Assembly (NCBI RefSeq): GCF_000320365.1
Contig: NZ_ANIN01000002.1
Span: 496,001-560,000, forward strand
Origin: Moraxella macacae 0408225
GTDB taxonomy: Bacteria; Pseudomonadota; Gammaproteobacteria; Pseudomonadales; Moraxellaceae
Direction: 5' to 3'
Length of the DNA stretch: 64,000 nt
In this document: positions 9,717 to 18,161 of the stretch, piece after piece
Layout of the letters: each line of letters begins with the position of its first letter
Position numbering within the stretch: the first letter of the stretch is position 1
Translations under genes and position numbers: made by a program
Notes under the pieces: model-generated
What the model was told of the DNA's origin: nothing
The model's database searches: none
The model's input: only the letters and a program-made list of their open reading frames with translations

Positions 9717-10045
9717 CAAATTTAACCAACATCACCGCAGAACTTGATTGTGATGGCCATCTTGCTGATCCAAACGATTGGACACCTGATATTGCCAAGC
9801 AACTTGCCAAAAACCTTGAGATACAGCTTGATGAAACGCATTTTTTGGTGCTATCAGCGGTGCGCGATTATTATCAAGCCTTTAGCCACTCTCCCACCAC
9901 GCGGCCACTTATCAAATACCTAAGTCAAACTTTGCCAAACTTACAGTTGGATAACGCCAAACTACAAACTTTGTTTAATACAGGGCTTGTCGCTCGTCAT
10001 GTCAATCGATTGGCAGGACTGCCAAAACCTGCCAATTGTTTATAA
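9713..10045 (+). CDS. tusE: Sulfur-relay protein TusE (DsrC family)
   Basis: DsrC/TusE family persulfide carrier that accepts sulfur from TusD and hands it to MnmA. The 110-residue protein ends in GLPKPANCL, the diagnostic flexible C-terminal arm with the penultimate Cys. The WTPDIAKQLAK and LSAVRDYY helices are typical. It overlaps tusC by 4 bp and is convergent with the next gene 18 bp away. Confidence 0.93.
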   Translation: MTNLTNITAELDCDGHLADPNDWTPDIAKQLAKNLEIQLDETHFLVLSAVRDYYQAFSHSPTTRPLIKYLSQTLPNLQLDNAKLQTLFNTGLVARHVNRLAGLPKPANCL

Positions 10046-10063
10046 ACCAAAACTGTACAACAT

Positions 10064-10372
10064 TTACAAACTTGGCTTATTTGTTTTTTGTGTTGTTGCT
10101 TGATTTTTACTTTGCTGTGTTGATTGAGCCTTTTTAGCATCTTTTTTGACATCTTCGCTTGGTTTGGTAGATGTGGTAGATTTTATGCCATCACCACCAC
10201 AAGTGCGTTTTGAGGCACTGATTGAACCATCTTGACACAAAAATTTGCCATCTGTTGTACAAGATTCGATGCCACCTTTTTTGCCCGAACACGGCTCTCT
10301 GCCACGCCATTCTGCATGAGATGACATCACGGTTAACGTGCTTAATGTAATTGCAATGAGTAAGTTTTTCAT
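10064..10372 (-). CDS. Small secreted four-cysteine protein
   Basis: 102 residues with a signal peptide (cleavage after SSHA). A short Cys-containing core follows (PCSGKKGGI, SCTTDGKFLCQDGSIS, KRTC), giving four cysteines that could form two disulfides. The C-terminal ~40 residues are a disordered Lys/Thr/Ser/Gln tail. The core resembles small periplasmic proteins of unknown function seen across Proteobacteria; no activity can be assigned. It lies downstream of trmL on the same strand. Confidence 0.75.
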   Translation of the reverse strand: MKNLLIAITLSTLTVMSSHAEWRGREPCSGKKGGIESCTTDGKFLCQDGSISASKRTCGGDGIKSTTSTKPSEDVKKDAKKAQSTQQSKNQATTQKTNKPSL

Positions 10373-10389
10373 TCAATACCTCTTTGGGT

Positions 10390-10417
10390 TGTTACATTTT
10401 GATTGTTACATTTTGAT
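10390..10417. repeat. 14-bp tandem duplication
   Basis: Two exact copies of TGTTACATTTTGAT (10390-10403, 10404-10417), in the gap between trmL and the small secreted protein gene. Confidence 0.88.
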
Positions 10418-10453
10418 CTGCTGCATGATTTTGCCAAAAAGCAAATATCACGG

Positions 10454-10993
10454 CTATTTTGGAGCATGTGGGTTTGGATCATATGGGGTTAAATTTTCAT
10501 AGCCAACACTTTGTTGAATATCCCCAACAAAACCAAATTGTCGCCACACCTCAAACAGTGCAATTGCCACACTATTAGACAAATTTAAACTGCGAGAGGT
10601 TGGCAACATGGGCAAACGCAACCAGTTTTGGCTACCGATACTTGCCCTCACTTCATCGGATAAACCTTGCGTTTCTGAACCAAACACCAAAGCAATATTG
10701 CCAAAACCGCTAAAATCTTGATCATAAAACGGCTGTGATAATTTGGTGGTTAATGCCACTATCCGATCAATGTTTGCTTGTTGTAAGGCTTCATAACAAG
10801 TTTGCCAATTTGGATACACCCTCAGATCGGCAAATTCATGATAATCAAGCCCTGCCCTGCGTAATTTTTTATCACTCAACTCAAATCCTAACGGCTCAAC
10901 CAAATGTAGCATCACCCCTGTATTGGCACACAAGCGGATAATATTGCCCGTATTGCTCGGTATTTTTGGTTCAAACAGCACGATATGTATCAT
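10454..10993 (-). CDS. trmL: tRNA (cytidine/uridine-34 2'-O)-methyltransferase TrmL
   Basis: SPOUT-class methyltransferase that 2'-O-methylates the wobble base of tRNA-Leu isoacceptors. The trefoil-knot motifs are visible: N-terminal MIHIVLFEPKIPSNTGNIIR, LVFGSETQGLS in the middle, and LRLPMLPTSRSLNLSNSVAIALFE near the C-terminus. I use the ATG at 10993, two codons inside a GTG, because it gives the standard N-terminus. 179 residues is slightly longer than E. coli TrmL (157). Confidence 0.93.
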   Translation of the reverse strand: MIHIVLFEPKIPSNTGNIIRLCANTGVMLHLVEPLGFELSDKKLRRAGLDYHEFADLRVYPNWQTCYEALQQANIDRIVALTTKLSQPFYDQDFSGFGNIALVFGSETQGLSDEVRASIGSQNWLRLPMLPTSRSLNLSNSVAIALFEVWRQFGFVGDIQQSVGYENLTPYDPNPHAPK

Positions 10994-11330
10994 AATCACT
11001 CAACTTTATTCACATAAAACTTGACACAAATTAAACACAACAATTAAACACCAAAACTAAACACAAGTGTTTTTACCAATTTTACCAAAAATTTACAACT
11101 TAGTAAAAAAAATTACACAAACACTATGGTATGATAAACCAATGACCGTTAATATATTCATAGATTTTGCAAACACCATATTAAAATATTAAACTTTTTA
11201 ATAAAAACCCTTTAATTTTAATCACTTTAATAAAAAGGGGCAATAAAAAATAGCTTGATAAAACTTGCAAAATCTGATAGCCTTATTTGGCATTTTACCT
11301 TAAATTTACATTAATTGTAAGGAATATACC
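10994..11330. other. 337-bp AT-rich intergenic region with no gene seen
   Basis: Divergent gap between trmL and the first entericidin-like gene. It holds an imperfect inverted repeat CCCTTT...AAAGGG at about 11208-11240 and scattered A/T runs. No open frame with a ribosome binding site was found other than the gene that follows. Confidence 0.5.
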
Positions 11331-11471
11331 ATGAAAAAATTAATCATCGCAACCCTTGCCTCGGTATTTGTATTAACTGGCTGTAATACAGTTAAAGGTT
11401 TTGGCAAAGATGTGTCAAAAGCAGGTGATGCGGTTACTGAACAATCACAAAAAGTTGAAAATCAAATGTAA
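11331..11471 (+). CDS. Entericidin EcnA/B-like lipoprotein (46 aa)
   Basis: Very short lipoprotein. The 46 residues begin MKKLIIATLASVFVLTGCNT with a lipobox (LTGC), then give a mature peptide VKGFGKDVSKAGDAV that matches the entericidin pattern of a short amphipathic helix (V.G.G.D....G.A). Entericidins are small cell-envelope lipoproteins, in E. coli a toxin/antidote pair controlled in stationary phase. A Shine-Dalgarno (TAAGGAA) precedes the ATG, and a terminator follows directly. A second, longer paralogue lies 165 bp downstream. Confidence 0.85.
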   Translation: MKKLIIATLASVFVLTGCNTVKGFGKDVSKAGDAVTEQSQKVENQM

Positions 11472-11499
11472 TTTTACCCATAAATTTGTAAAACTCATC

Positions 11500-11527
11500 A
11501 ACTCATCAATCTTGGTGAGTTTTTTTA
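11500..11527 (+). terminator. Intrinsic terminator between the two entericidin-like genes
   Basis: Stem AACTCATCAA with TTGGTGAGTT (11500-11509, 11512-11521; one G-T pair), followed by T6. Confidence 0.75.
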
Positions 11528-11635
11528 TAGCAATGATTTTTACCAAAAATCCAACAACTGTTTACTAAAATACAAATTAGCAAAATACAAAATTTATCAA
11601 ACACTTAAATTTATCAAACACTACTAGGAAAGATC

Positions 11636-11902
11636 ATGAAAAATACCCTAACAAAAATGCTCGTATTGTCCTTGTCTGGCGGTTTTTTATTGACAGGTTG
11701 TAATACTGTGCGTGGCATCGGATCAGACATCGCAAGTGTCGGTAATAGCATCATAAACACAGCAAACCAAGCCAGTTACAACAATCAGATGCGTAAAAAC
11801 ACAACCCAAAACAATCCACAAAATAACCCAGCCACCTACACGCAACCACAAACCTACAACAACTACGATCCAAACTACAACACAACGCCAACTTATCAAT
11901 AA
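11636..11902 (+). CDS. Entericidin-like lipoprotein with Asn/Thr/Tyr-rich tail
   Basis: 88 residues. The signal peptide with lipobox LLTGC is followed by NTVRGIGSDIASVGNSI, which parallels the upstream 46-residue entericidin-like protein. The extra C-terminal ~40 residues are almost only Asn, Gln, Thr, Pro and Tyr (repeated NNP, YNN and TTP words), a low-complexity extension not expected in entericidins. A Shine-Dalgarno (AGGAAAGATC) precedes the ATG. It probably arose by duplication of the neighbouring gene plus repeat expansion (inference). Confidence 0.8.
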   Translation: MKNTLTKMLVLSLSGGFLLTGCNTVRGIGSDIASVGNSIINTANQASYNNQMRKNTTQNNPQNNPATYTQPQTYNNYDPNYNTTPTYQ

Positions 11903-11965
11903 TTACTTATTTAATTTTAGCCACAAGCTAATTTTAACCACAACTAATTTTATTTAACCACAAAA

Positions 11966-11993
11966 AAAACGCACTGTTTTGCACGTTTTTTAG
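11966..11993. terminator. Weak bidirectional terminator
   Basis: AAAAAACG/CGTTTTTT stem (11966-11973 with 11986-11993) with a 12-nt loop, between the convergent entericidin-like and TetR genes. Confidence 0.5.
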
Positions 11994-12014
11994 TTTGTTT
12001 TTGTTTGTAGCGTA

Positions 12015-12689
12015 TTAATTTTTTGACAAATTTTCTGGGATATAGTTACGCAAATATGCAAGCAATGCCGAAGTTGCTTCACGGCGATAGCTTTCACTGA
12101 TTTTACCCTCGGATCGATAGGCCATTTGTAACACGCCATTGACAATGCCGTAGCCTACCAACATTTGTTTTTGTACACTGTCAAAACTTGGTACTTTAAA
12201 TTGGGTTGCCAATTTGGCATAAATCATTTGGGTGATTTGTTTTTCAACTTCACTACCAAATTGATTGTTCTCAAAAGCAGGGGTATCGGTTTCATAAATC
12301 AAACGTGCAACCGTTGGATCAGCCTGAATCGCCTCTACTCCTGCTTCAATCAACGCGGTTAAATAATCCGACCAACGGCTATATTTGCCCACTTCCAACG
12401 CATCCAATTTTTTCACAATTTCACTGGTATTTAAAAAACGCAATGCCAAAAAAATTGCCGCCACATTGGGGAAAAAGTGATACGCAGATGCCCTAGGAAT
12501 GCCAGCTTTATCGCATACATGTGCCAAGGTAATTTCAGCAATTGGGTGAGATGCGGACAATTCTTTAGCAGCGACTAATAATTTTTGGCGACGTTTTCGC
12601 CCTTGTTGACTGGTAAATTTAAATTTATTTGGGACAAGACGACGTGCCAACTCTGAGTCAGCAAGGACATTGTCAAATTTTTTCATCAT
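12015..12689 (-). CDS. TetR/AcrR-family transcriptional regulator
   Basis: DNA-binding repressor with an N-terminal TetR helix-turn-helix: ITLAHVCDKAGIPRASAYHFFPN is the recognition region, at about residues 48-70. A helical ligand-binding domain follows. The ATG at 12689 (or 12686) is preferred over a TTG at 12716, but neither has a good Shine-Dalgarno; a strong GGAGA upstream instead precedes a 17-codon overlapping mini-ORF. Target and ligand are unknown; no divergent neighbour gene suggests them. Confidence 0.85.
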   Translation of the reverse strand: MMKKFDNVLADSELARRLVPNKFKFTSQQGRKRRQKLLVAAKELSASHPIAEITLAHVCDKAGIPRASAYHFFPNVAAIFLALRFLNTSEIVKKLDALEVGKYSRWSDYLTALIEAGVEAIQADPTVARLIYETDTPAFENNQFGSEVEKQITQMIYAKLATQFKVPSFDSVQKQMLVGYGIVNGVLQMAYRSEGKISESYRREATSALLAYLRNYIPENLSKN

Positions 12690-12726
12690 AAGAGCTTGGC
12701 ATAGAACTTGACACAAAACTTGGCAT
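12673..12726 (-). other. Possible 17-codon leader ORF overlapping the TetR start
   Basis: ATG at 12726 is preceded by GGAGA (12732-12736, minus strand), the only strong Shine-Dalgarno here. It encodes MPSFVSSSMPSSYDEKI and stops 17 nt inside the tetR frame. Its first eight codons come from a 24-bp tandem duplication (period measured 12695 to 12719). It could couple translation to tetR, or be an accident of the duplication. Confidence 0.3.
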
Positions 12727-13026
12727 AGAAATCTCCAATCGCAATTTAAACGAATAACCGCTTAATATTAAAGCTGTTTTAATTGTAATAACAGATACAG
12801 ATAAATTCAGATACAGATAAATTATAATAACAGATAATAACAGATTTTTGTTAATTGTTGCGTGTTTTATTGTGTGAATTATTAACAATTTTTTAGGCAA
12901 TTGTAAACTTTTGATAATAATGGTTTTTTTGCAATTTGATTGGATAAAATTGAACAAAAAGCCAAAGTATGCCTTTGGCTTTTTTTATGCTTTTATGAGC
13001 TTTTTTATGAGCTTTTGTGAATTGTA
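12690..13026. other. Intergenic region upstream of the TetR gene
   Basis: Beyond the mini-ORF, it contains repeated CAGATACAGATAAATT and TAATAACAGA words at about 12787-12850 and the terminator at 12956-12987. No other gene seen. Confidence 0.5.
12956..12987 (-). terminator. Intrinsic terminator of the glycine-zipper gene
   Basis: Perfect 12-bp stem AAAAAGCCAAAG/CTTTGGCTTTTT (12956-12967, 12973-12984) with a 5-nt loop; T run on both strands. It lies 40 bp past the stop of the minus-strand gene at 13027. Confidence 0.85.
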
Positions 13027-13506
13027 TTAGGCTTTAATGCGATACCAAGCATCACGAGCGGCCTTACGTGCTTGCTCCCAAGCCAGGCGTGATTGACCTT
13101 TTACTTCATTCCATGAACGCTCCAAATCCGCCTCAACCTCTTCAAAACGCGTGGCTGTGTCATAACGATGACGGTTTGCATAACCAACTGCATACGCTGG
13201 CTGATAATCGCGATCATAGGTGTAGTCATCACTGTAGTAAGTTGCACTGGTGTAGCCTTCATCACGCCAATAAATATCTTCACCTGTTGGATCAATCGCC
13301 TCGCCAGCTGCACTTCCTGCTTTACCACCAACAACCGCTCCAATTGCACCGCCAATTAACGCACCTAATGGACCGCCAATTGCACCAATGGTAGCACCTG
13401 CAGCCGCTCCTGCTCCTGCTCCGATACCAGTACCAACTGGGTGCGAACCCGGCTCGCCTGTAATTGGATCACGGTTTAAATCTCTTTCTTCAACACTGGT
13501 TGTCAT
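13027..13506 (-). CDS. Glycine-zipper domain protein
   Basis: 159 residues. After a charged N-terminus, residues about 25-70 are a Gly/Ala zipper (GTGIGAGAGAAAGATIGAIGG and following), able to form one or two packed membrane helices. The C-terminal half is Tyr/Asp/Arg-rich and ends in a helical segment with several Trp. There is no signal peptide. Similar proteins occur in Acinetobacter and other bacteria, often linked to stress, but I cannot assign a function. Strong Shine-Dalgarno (AAGGAGTCG). Confidence 0.75.
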   Translation of the reverse strand: MTTSVEERDLNRDPITGEPGSHPVGTGIGAGAGAAAGATIGAIGGPLGALIGGAIGAVVGGKAGSAAGEAIDPTGEDIYWRDEGYTSATYYSDDYTYDRDYQPAYAVGYANRHRYDTATRFEEVEADLERSWNEVKGQSRLAWEQARKAARDAWYRIKA

Positions 13507-13832
13507 GATACGACTCCTTTAAATACTGTACTAAAAACTACTGTGCATAAAAACATTGCACGTTTTTGTTAATAAAAGTTAATAAAATTTGTTAATAAAA
13601 CCAAATTACATTCATCATTGAACTTGTGGCTATATTACGGTTTTTTTGGCGGTGAAAATAGGGGTATTTTGTGAGTTGTGTTATTGTATGAACCAATTTT
13701 GGTAAAAGTATGTAATCACATTGCCAAGTTTGTAAGCAAAAAAGTTTGTAAGCAAAAAATTTGGGTTTTTGATTGATTTTTTTGTAAAATTACCACATAA
13801 TTTTTACGATTTTTTATGACTAAGATTTTTCT
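13507..13832. other. 326-bp intergenic region, repeat-rich
   Basis: Divergent gap between the glycine-zipper and Lon-like genes. It holds three GTTAATAAAA copies (about 13569-13600) and a 16-bp duplication at 13726-13757. No gene seen. Confidence 0.5.
13726..13757. repeat. 16-bp tandem duplication
   Basis: Two exact copies of AAGTTTGTAAGCAAAA (13726-13741, 13742-13757). Confidence 0.88.
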
Positions 13833-16445
13833 ATGACTGATAAAACAACCGAAACTTCTGTAATTAACATACAAAAAATTAACAAACAAAAAATTAACAA
13901 ACAAAAATCCACTCAAACCAATAACAACCGCAAAAATTTGGTAAAAACCATTTTGACTAATCATTTACAGCCGTTAGATTTTCAGCAATTAAAACGCCAC
14001 AGCGATCCTGTCCATTTACCCAAAGACAGCGAACAAGCAAAAAAACTGTTTGCCAAGCAAAGCAATGCAGCAATTTTTAGCACAGAGCATTTTAATGTAG
14101 AGCATTTTAGTGCAGAGCAACCACGCGCTTATCAAGCAATTCGCACCGCACTTAACATTCATGCCAATGGCTATCATATTTTTGCATCAGGCGAAAATGG
14201 ACTGGGTAAACGCACGTTTATTGAAAAACTCTTATCAGAACACGCCAAAAGCCGGCAAAAGCCGTCAGATTGGGTGTATGTGCATAATTTTGCCGATGAA
14301 CGCATGCCAGTTGCATTGGCATTGCCAACAGGAATGGCACAAGATTTTTCCAATGACATCAAGCAGTTATGGTTATCCGCAAAACGCTTATTAAATCAGC
14401 GTTTTAGATCGGAGCATTACCAAGCCAAAATAGAAGCCATCAAAAACCAAATCAGTTTACAAGAAGAACAAGCGTTTTTGGCATTAAACGAAGAAGGCAA
14501 ACAGTTTGCACTGACATTAAGTGTGGGTAAATTTGACAACAAACCAATTTTTATGCCTATCAATGACGATGACCATGAATCAGGTCATCACAAAACAATT
14601 AAAAAACCGTTAAACACCCTTGGCATACCAAAACACAAGCAATCATGCCAAAAAAATCACATGCAAAAACGCTTAAGTTTATTAACCGTGGCATTAGAAA
14701 AAATTGAAGACGAAGCCAATCAAACCTTGCAAAATCTGCACCGATCGCTTGCCAAACGCACACTTGCCCCTTTGTTTGCCCCATTGCAACAAAAATATGC
14801 CAAATTAGCCAATGCCCTAGACTATCTGCAAGCGGTTTTTGACGATATGCAAAATCATGTAGAACAGATTGTCAATGAAGATGATGAATTTTTGCCTGGT
14901 TATTTTTCGCCAGTGCCTGCGCGTTATTTTGTCAATGTCATGGTATGCCACGATCCAAATCAACACGCTCCGATTGTGTTTGAGGCGTTGCCAACTTGCT
15001 TAAACTTGTTAGGCCATGTAGAACAAATCACCCACATGGGTGTGGTTTCTACCGATATTAGCCTTATTCGGCCAGGCTCGCTCCATCGTGCCAATGGTGG
15101 TTATTTGGTGATAGATGCCAGCAGTTTGCTTGAATACCCGTATGCGTGGCAAGGGCTAAAACATGCACTACAAACCCTACAAATCAAAATCTCAAACCTT
15201 GAACAAATGTTGACTTTAACAGGATCGATAAGCCTAGAACCACAAGCCATTGCCCTTGATGTCAAAGTCATTTTACTGGGTGAGCCTGATTTATACTATG
15301 ATTTGTTGGAATTTGAACCAAAATTTAATACACTGTTTAACATTTGCGCAGATTTTCAAGATACGATCGTGCGTACACCTGACAATGAATTGGTCTTGGT
15401 TGCCAAAATGGTCGATATGATTGATCAATATCAATTGGCAACTTTTGATAATACCGCCTTGGCTGCTGTGCTTGATTATTTAAGCGAACAAGCTGAAGAT
15501 CAAAATGAACTTAGCCTGCACAATGGGCGTTTGCTACAATTGTTATTAGAAAGCGATCGCTTAGCCAACTTAGCCAAAAATAACTCTATCAACAAAACCG
15601 ACCAAATAGAAAAACCAACCATCGTAACCGCCAAATACGTTCACCAAGCAATAAACGATAAACAGTATCGCTTGGGTTATTTGCGTCAATTGTTTTGGCA
15701 AGAATTAAAAAAAGAACAACAACTCATTAGCACCACAGGGCAAGCAATTGGACAAATTAACGCCCTAACCGTCATCAATCATGCCGATAGCGAATTTGGC
15801 ATGCCTGCCAGACTTACCGCCAGTGTGCATTATCGTGTCGGTGATGGTGATATTTTGGATATTGAGCGTGATGTGGATTTGGGAGGGGCAATTCATGCCA
15901 AGGGCGTGCTAATTATGAGCAGTTATTTGCGCGGACTGTTTGCTGATGATTATGCGTTAAACTTTAACGCCTCGCTTGCTTTTGAACAAAGTTATGGCGA
16001 AATTGATGGTGATAGTGCCACAGTTGCCGAAACATGTGCGTTGCTATCCGCTCTTGCCAATGTGCCAATTTTTCAGCATTTGGCAATCACAGGATCAATG
16101 AACCAATTTGGACAAGTACAAGCCGTTGGCGGTATCAATGCCAAAATTGCAGGCTTTTTTGATGCGTGTTTAATAAACGGCTTAACAGGCAACCAAGGGG
16201 TTATCATACCAAAAGCCAACATCAGGCAACTTATGTTGCGTCAAGACATCATTGAACAAGTCAAACAAAAACAGTTTTTTATCTATGCAATTGAACATGT
16301 CAATGAAGCTCTGCAACTGTTAACTGGCATGCAAATTGACACTTGCAACAAAAAAGGCAATTATCAAAAACATACTTTATACCGACAAATTACCAAACGT
16401 TTGGAACATTGGACTCAAAAAGATCATGACAACAAACAACCATAG
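13833..16445 (+). CDS. Lon-family (S16) ATP-dependent protease, YcbZ/LonB-like
   Basis: 870 residues. The AAA-type module has a Walker A-like GENGLGKRTF at about residue 120-129 and a predicted Walker B region RANGGYLVIDASSLL; a helical insertion of about 150 residues lies between them. The C-terminal S16 protease domain carries the catalytic dyad: Ser728 in DGDSATVAE and Lys771 in GGINAKIAGFF, 43 residues apart as in Lon. It lacks the N-terminal substrate domain of LonA. Residues 12-27 contain a duplicated INKQK word. It is monocistronic and convergent with ogt. Probably soluble protein quality control (inference). Confidence 0.88.
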   Translation: MTDKTTETSVINIQKINKQKINKQKSTQTNNNRKNLVKTILTNHLQPLDFQQLKRHSDPVHLPKDSEQAKKLFAKQSNAAIFSTEHFNVEHFSAEQPRAYQAIRTALNIHANGYHIFASGENGLGKRTFIEKLLSEHAKSRQKPSDWVYVHNFADERMPVALALPTGMAQDFSNDIKQLWLSAKRLLNQRFRSEHYQAKIEAIKNQISLQEEQAFLALNEEGKQFALTLSVGKFDNKPIFMPINDDDHESGHHKTIKKPLNTLGIPKHKQSCQKNHMQKRLSLLTVALEKIEDEANQTLQNLHRSLAKRTLAPLFAPLQQKYAKLANALDYLQAVFDDMQNHVEQIVNEDDEFLPGYFSPVPARYFVNVMVCHDPNQHAPIVFEALPTCLNLLGHVEQITHMGVVSTDISLIRPGSLHRANGGYLVIDASSLLEYPYAWQGLKHALQTLQIKISNLEQMLTLTGSISLEPQAIALDVKVILLGEPDLYYDLLEFEPKFNTLFNICADFQDTIVRTPDNELVLVAKMVDMIDQYQLATFDNTALAAVLDYLSEQAEDQNELSLHNGRLLQLLLESDRLANLAKNNSINKTDQIEKPTIVTAKYVHQAINDKQYRLGYLRQLFWQELKKEQQLISTTGQAIGQINALTVINHADSEFGMPARLTASVHYRVGDGDILDIERDVDLGGAIHAKGVLIMSSYLRGLFADDYALNFNASLAFEQSYGEIDGDSATVAETCALLSALANVPIFQHLAITGSMNQFGQVQAVGGINAKIAGFFDACLINGLTGNQGVIIPKANIRQLMLRQDIIEQVKQKQFFIYAIEHVNEALQLLTGMQIDTCNKKGNYQKHTLYRQITKRLEHWTQKDHDNKQP

Positions 16446-16452
16446 CTTGTTT

Positions 16453-16508
16453 GTTAACACGTTAATTTATTAGCACGTTAATTTGTTAACACGTTAATTT
16501 GTTAATAC
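16453..16508. repeat. 16-bp tandem repeat, about 3.5 copies
   Basis: Unit GTTAACACGTTAATTT at 16453-16468, 16469-16484 (two changes) and 16485-16500, plus a partial copy to 16508. It fills the convergent gap between the Lon-like gene and ogt. Confidence 0.9.
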
Positions 16509-16565
16509 AGTTTGTTAAGTATGTTTTGACTATTGGTTAAGCGTTTATTGTTAATTAAGCATTGA

Positions 16566-17099
16566 TTAATGAGAAAAACTTTCTAAATCCAACAAAATTT
16601 GCTTAATATTGACACCACCTGTATAACCACCCAAACTGCCATCAGATGCGATCACGCGATGACAAGGAATGATTAAGCTGATTGGATTTTGCCCATTGGC
16701 ATTGGCAACAGCACGAAAGGCGGTTGGTTTACCGATGTTTTGAGCAAGTTTGGCATAGCTGATCGTCCTACCATAAGGAATTTTTAACAACTCACGCCAA
16801 ACCATTTGTTGAAACGCACTGCCTTGCGAGATATCAAGTTCAATATCAAAATCAGTGCGTATGCCCTTAAAATATTCATCTAACTGCGTAACCGTTTTTA
16901 ACAAAACACTTGTGTCTAAGTTGTCTGTTTGCTTGTTTTTTAACGCATCAAGGTCAAAAAACGTCGCTTGTGCGTTTAAATTACATAACAGTTGTTTGGT
17001 TTTTTGCGTAAACCAATCAAGAGCAATAAGTTTGCCGTTATTGACAACAAGCGTCATGGTTGGTAAATCGGTGCGATAAATGTAAGTGGTTGCAATCAT
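16566..17099 (-). CDS. ogt: Methylated-DNA--protein-cysteine methyltransferase
   Basis: Suicide enzyme that removes O6-alkylguanine lesions. The active-site motif IIPCHRV is present with Cys146; the helix-turn-helix/arginine-finger region (AFRAVANANGQNP) and the C-terminal GSLGGYTGG match the Ogt/AGT family. 177 residues, with no N-terminal AdaA domain. It starts 12 bp after the ftsY stop on the same strand, so it is probably the second gene of an ftsY-ogt unit. Confidence 0.94.
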   Translation of the reverse strand: MIATTYIYRTDLPTMTLVVNNGKLIALDWFTQKTKQLLCNLNAQATFFDLDALKNKQTDNLDTSVLLKTVTQLDEYFKGIRTDFDIELDISQGSAFQQMVWRELLKIPYGRTISYAKLAQNIGKPTAFRAVANANGQNPISLIIPCHRVIASDGSLGGYTGGVNIKQILLDLESFSH

Positions 17100-17111
17100 G
17101 ATTTGTCTTTT

Positions 17112-18068
17112 TTAGTCATCATCTTTTTCAAACAACGCCTTGACAAAATCATCAGGAGAAAATGGTCGCAAATCATCAATCTTCTCACCAACACCAATAA
17201 AACGAATTGGTATCTCGGTATTTTCAGCAATGTTAAAAACCACACCGCCTTTTGCCGTACCGTCAAGTTTGGTAATGGTAACGCCTGTCAGTGGTATAGC
17301 TTCATTGAAAATCTCTACTTGATTGATCGCATTTTGTCCTGTGCCAGCGTCCAGTACAATCATTGCTTCATGAGGGGCGGTTGGATCGGCTTTTTGCATA
17401 ACCCGAATCACCTTTTTGAGCTCTTCCATAAGGTTGGTTTTGTTTTGTAATCTGCCTGCGGTATCTGCAATTAACACATCAATGCCACGTGCTTTGGCTG
17501 CTTGCATGGCATCAAAAATCACCGATGCACTGTCCGCTCCATGGCCTTGTGCCACAACAGCAATATTATTACGCTCGCCCCATACTTGCAATTGTTCGGT
17601 GGCCGCCGCCCGAAAGGTATCACCCGCCGCCAACATGACGGTTTTGCCCTCGCCTTGTAAACGTTTGGCAAGTTTACCAATTGTGGTGGTTTTTCCCACG
17701 CCGTTAACACCAACCATTAAAATGACAAACGGTTTTTTATCAGTGTCAATGTTAAGCGGTTTTACTTTTGGGGCTAAAATCTGTAACAGTTCTTTTTGCA
17801 AGGCTTTGTATAAAGCATGCGAATAAATTAAATCACCACGTGCAGTGGCCTCGGTTAAGTTTTTGATAATGCGATTGGTGGCATTTACGCCAATATCAGC
17901 AACCAATAACTGATCTTCAACTTCTTCTAAAAGTTCATCATCAATTTCTTTACCGCCAATTAAGATGTTGGTTAAGCCCTCGGTTAGATTTTTACCAGAC
18001 TTTGACAGCCCTTGCTTCATACGCGAAAACCAACTTGTCTTTTCGCTTGATTGTTCGTTTACACTCAT
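17112..18068 (-). CDS. ftsY: Signal recognition particle receptor FtsY
   Basis: SRP-GTPase receptor that docks ribosome-nascent chain complexes at the membrane. The NG domain is intact: GVNGVGKTTTIGKLA (G1), DTFRAAATEQL, DTAGRL (G3), TKLDGTAKGG (G4) and the C-terminal GVGEKIDDLRPF. The N-terminal acidic A domain of E. coli FtsY (about 200 residues) is absent; only ~25 residues precede the N domain, giving 318 residues from the preferred start MSVNEQ at 18068. ogt follows closely. Confidence 0.94.
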   Translation of the reverse strand: MSVNEQSSEKTSWFSRMKQGLSKSGKNLTEGLTNILIGGKEIDDELLEEVEDQLLVADIGVNATNRIIKNLTEATARGDLIYSHALYKALQKELLQILAPKVKPLNIDTDKKPFVILMVGVNGVGKTTTIGKLAKRLQGEGKTVMLAAGDTFRAAATEQLQVWGERNNIAVVAQGHGADSASVIFDAMQAAKARGIDVLIADTAGRLQNKTNLMEELKKVIRVMQKADPTAPHEAMIVLDAGTGQNAINQVEIFNEAIPLTGVTITKLDGTAKGGVVFNIAENTEIPIRFIGVGEKIDDLRPFSPDDFVKALFEKDDD

Positions 18069-18106
18069 TTTACCACCCATTTACCGTTATTTTATTTGTT
18101 GGCTTG

Positions 18107-18142
18107 TTTAATGCTTGCTTAAAATTTAATGCTTGCTTAAAG
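18107..18142. repeat. 18-bp tandem duplication upstream of ftsY
   Basis: Two copies (18107-18124, 18125-18142) of TTTAATGCTTGCTTAAAA, the last base differing. Confidence 0.88.
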
Positions 18143-18161
18143 TTATTGCTTTAAAGATGCA

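Noticed and set aside
13068-13394. 108-codon open frame opposite the glycine-zipper gene
   Set aside because: It is a shadow of a Gly/Ala-rich coding sequence: a His/Gln/Leu-rich product with no start signal.
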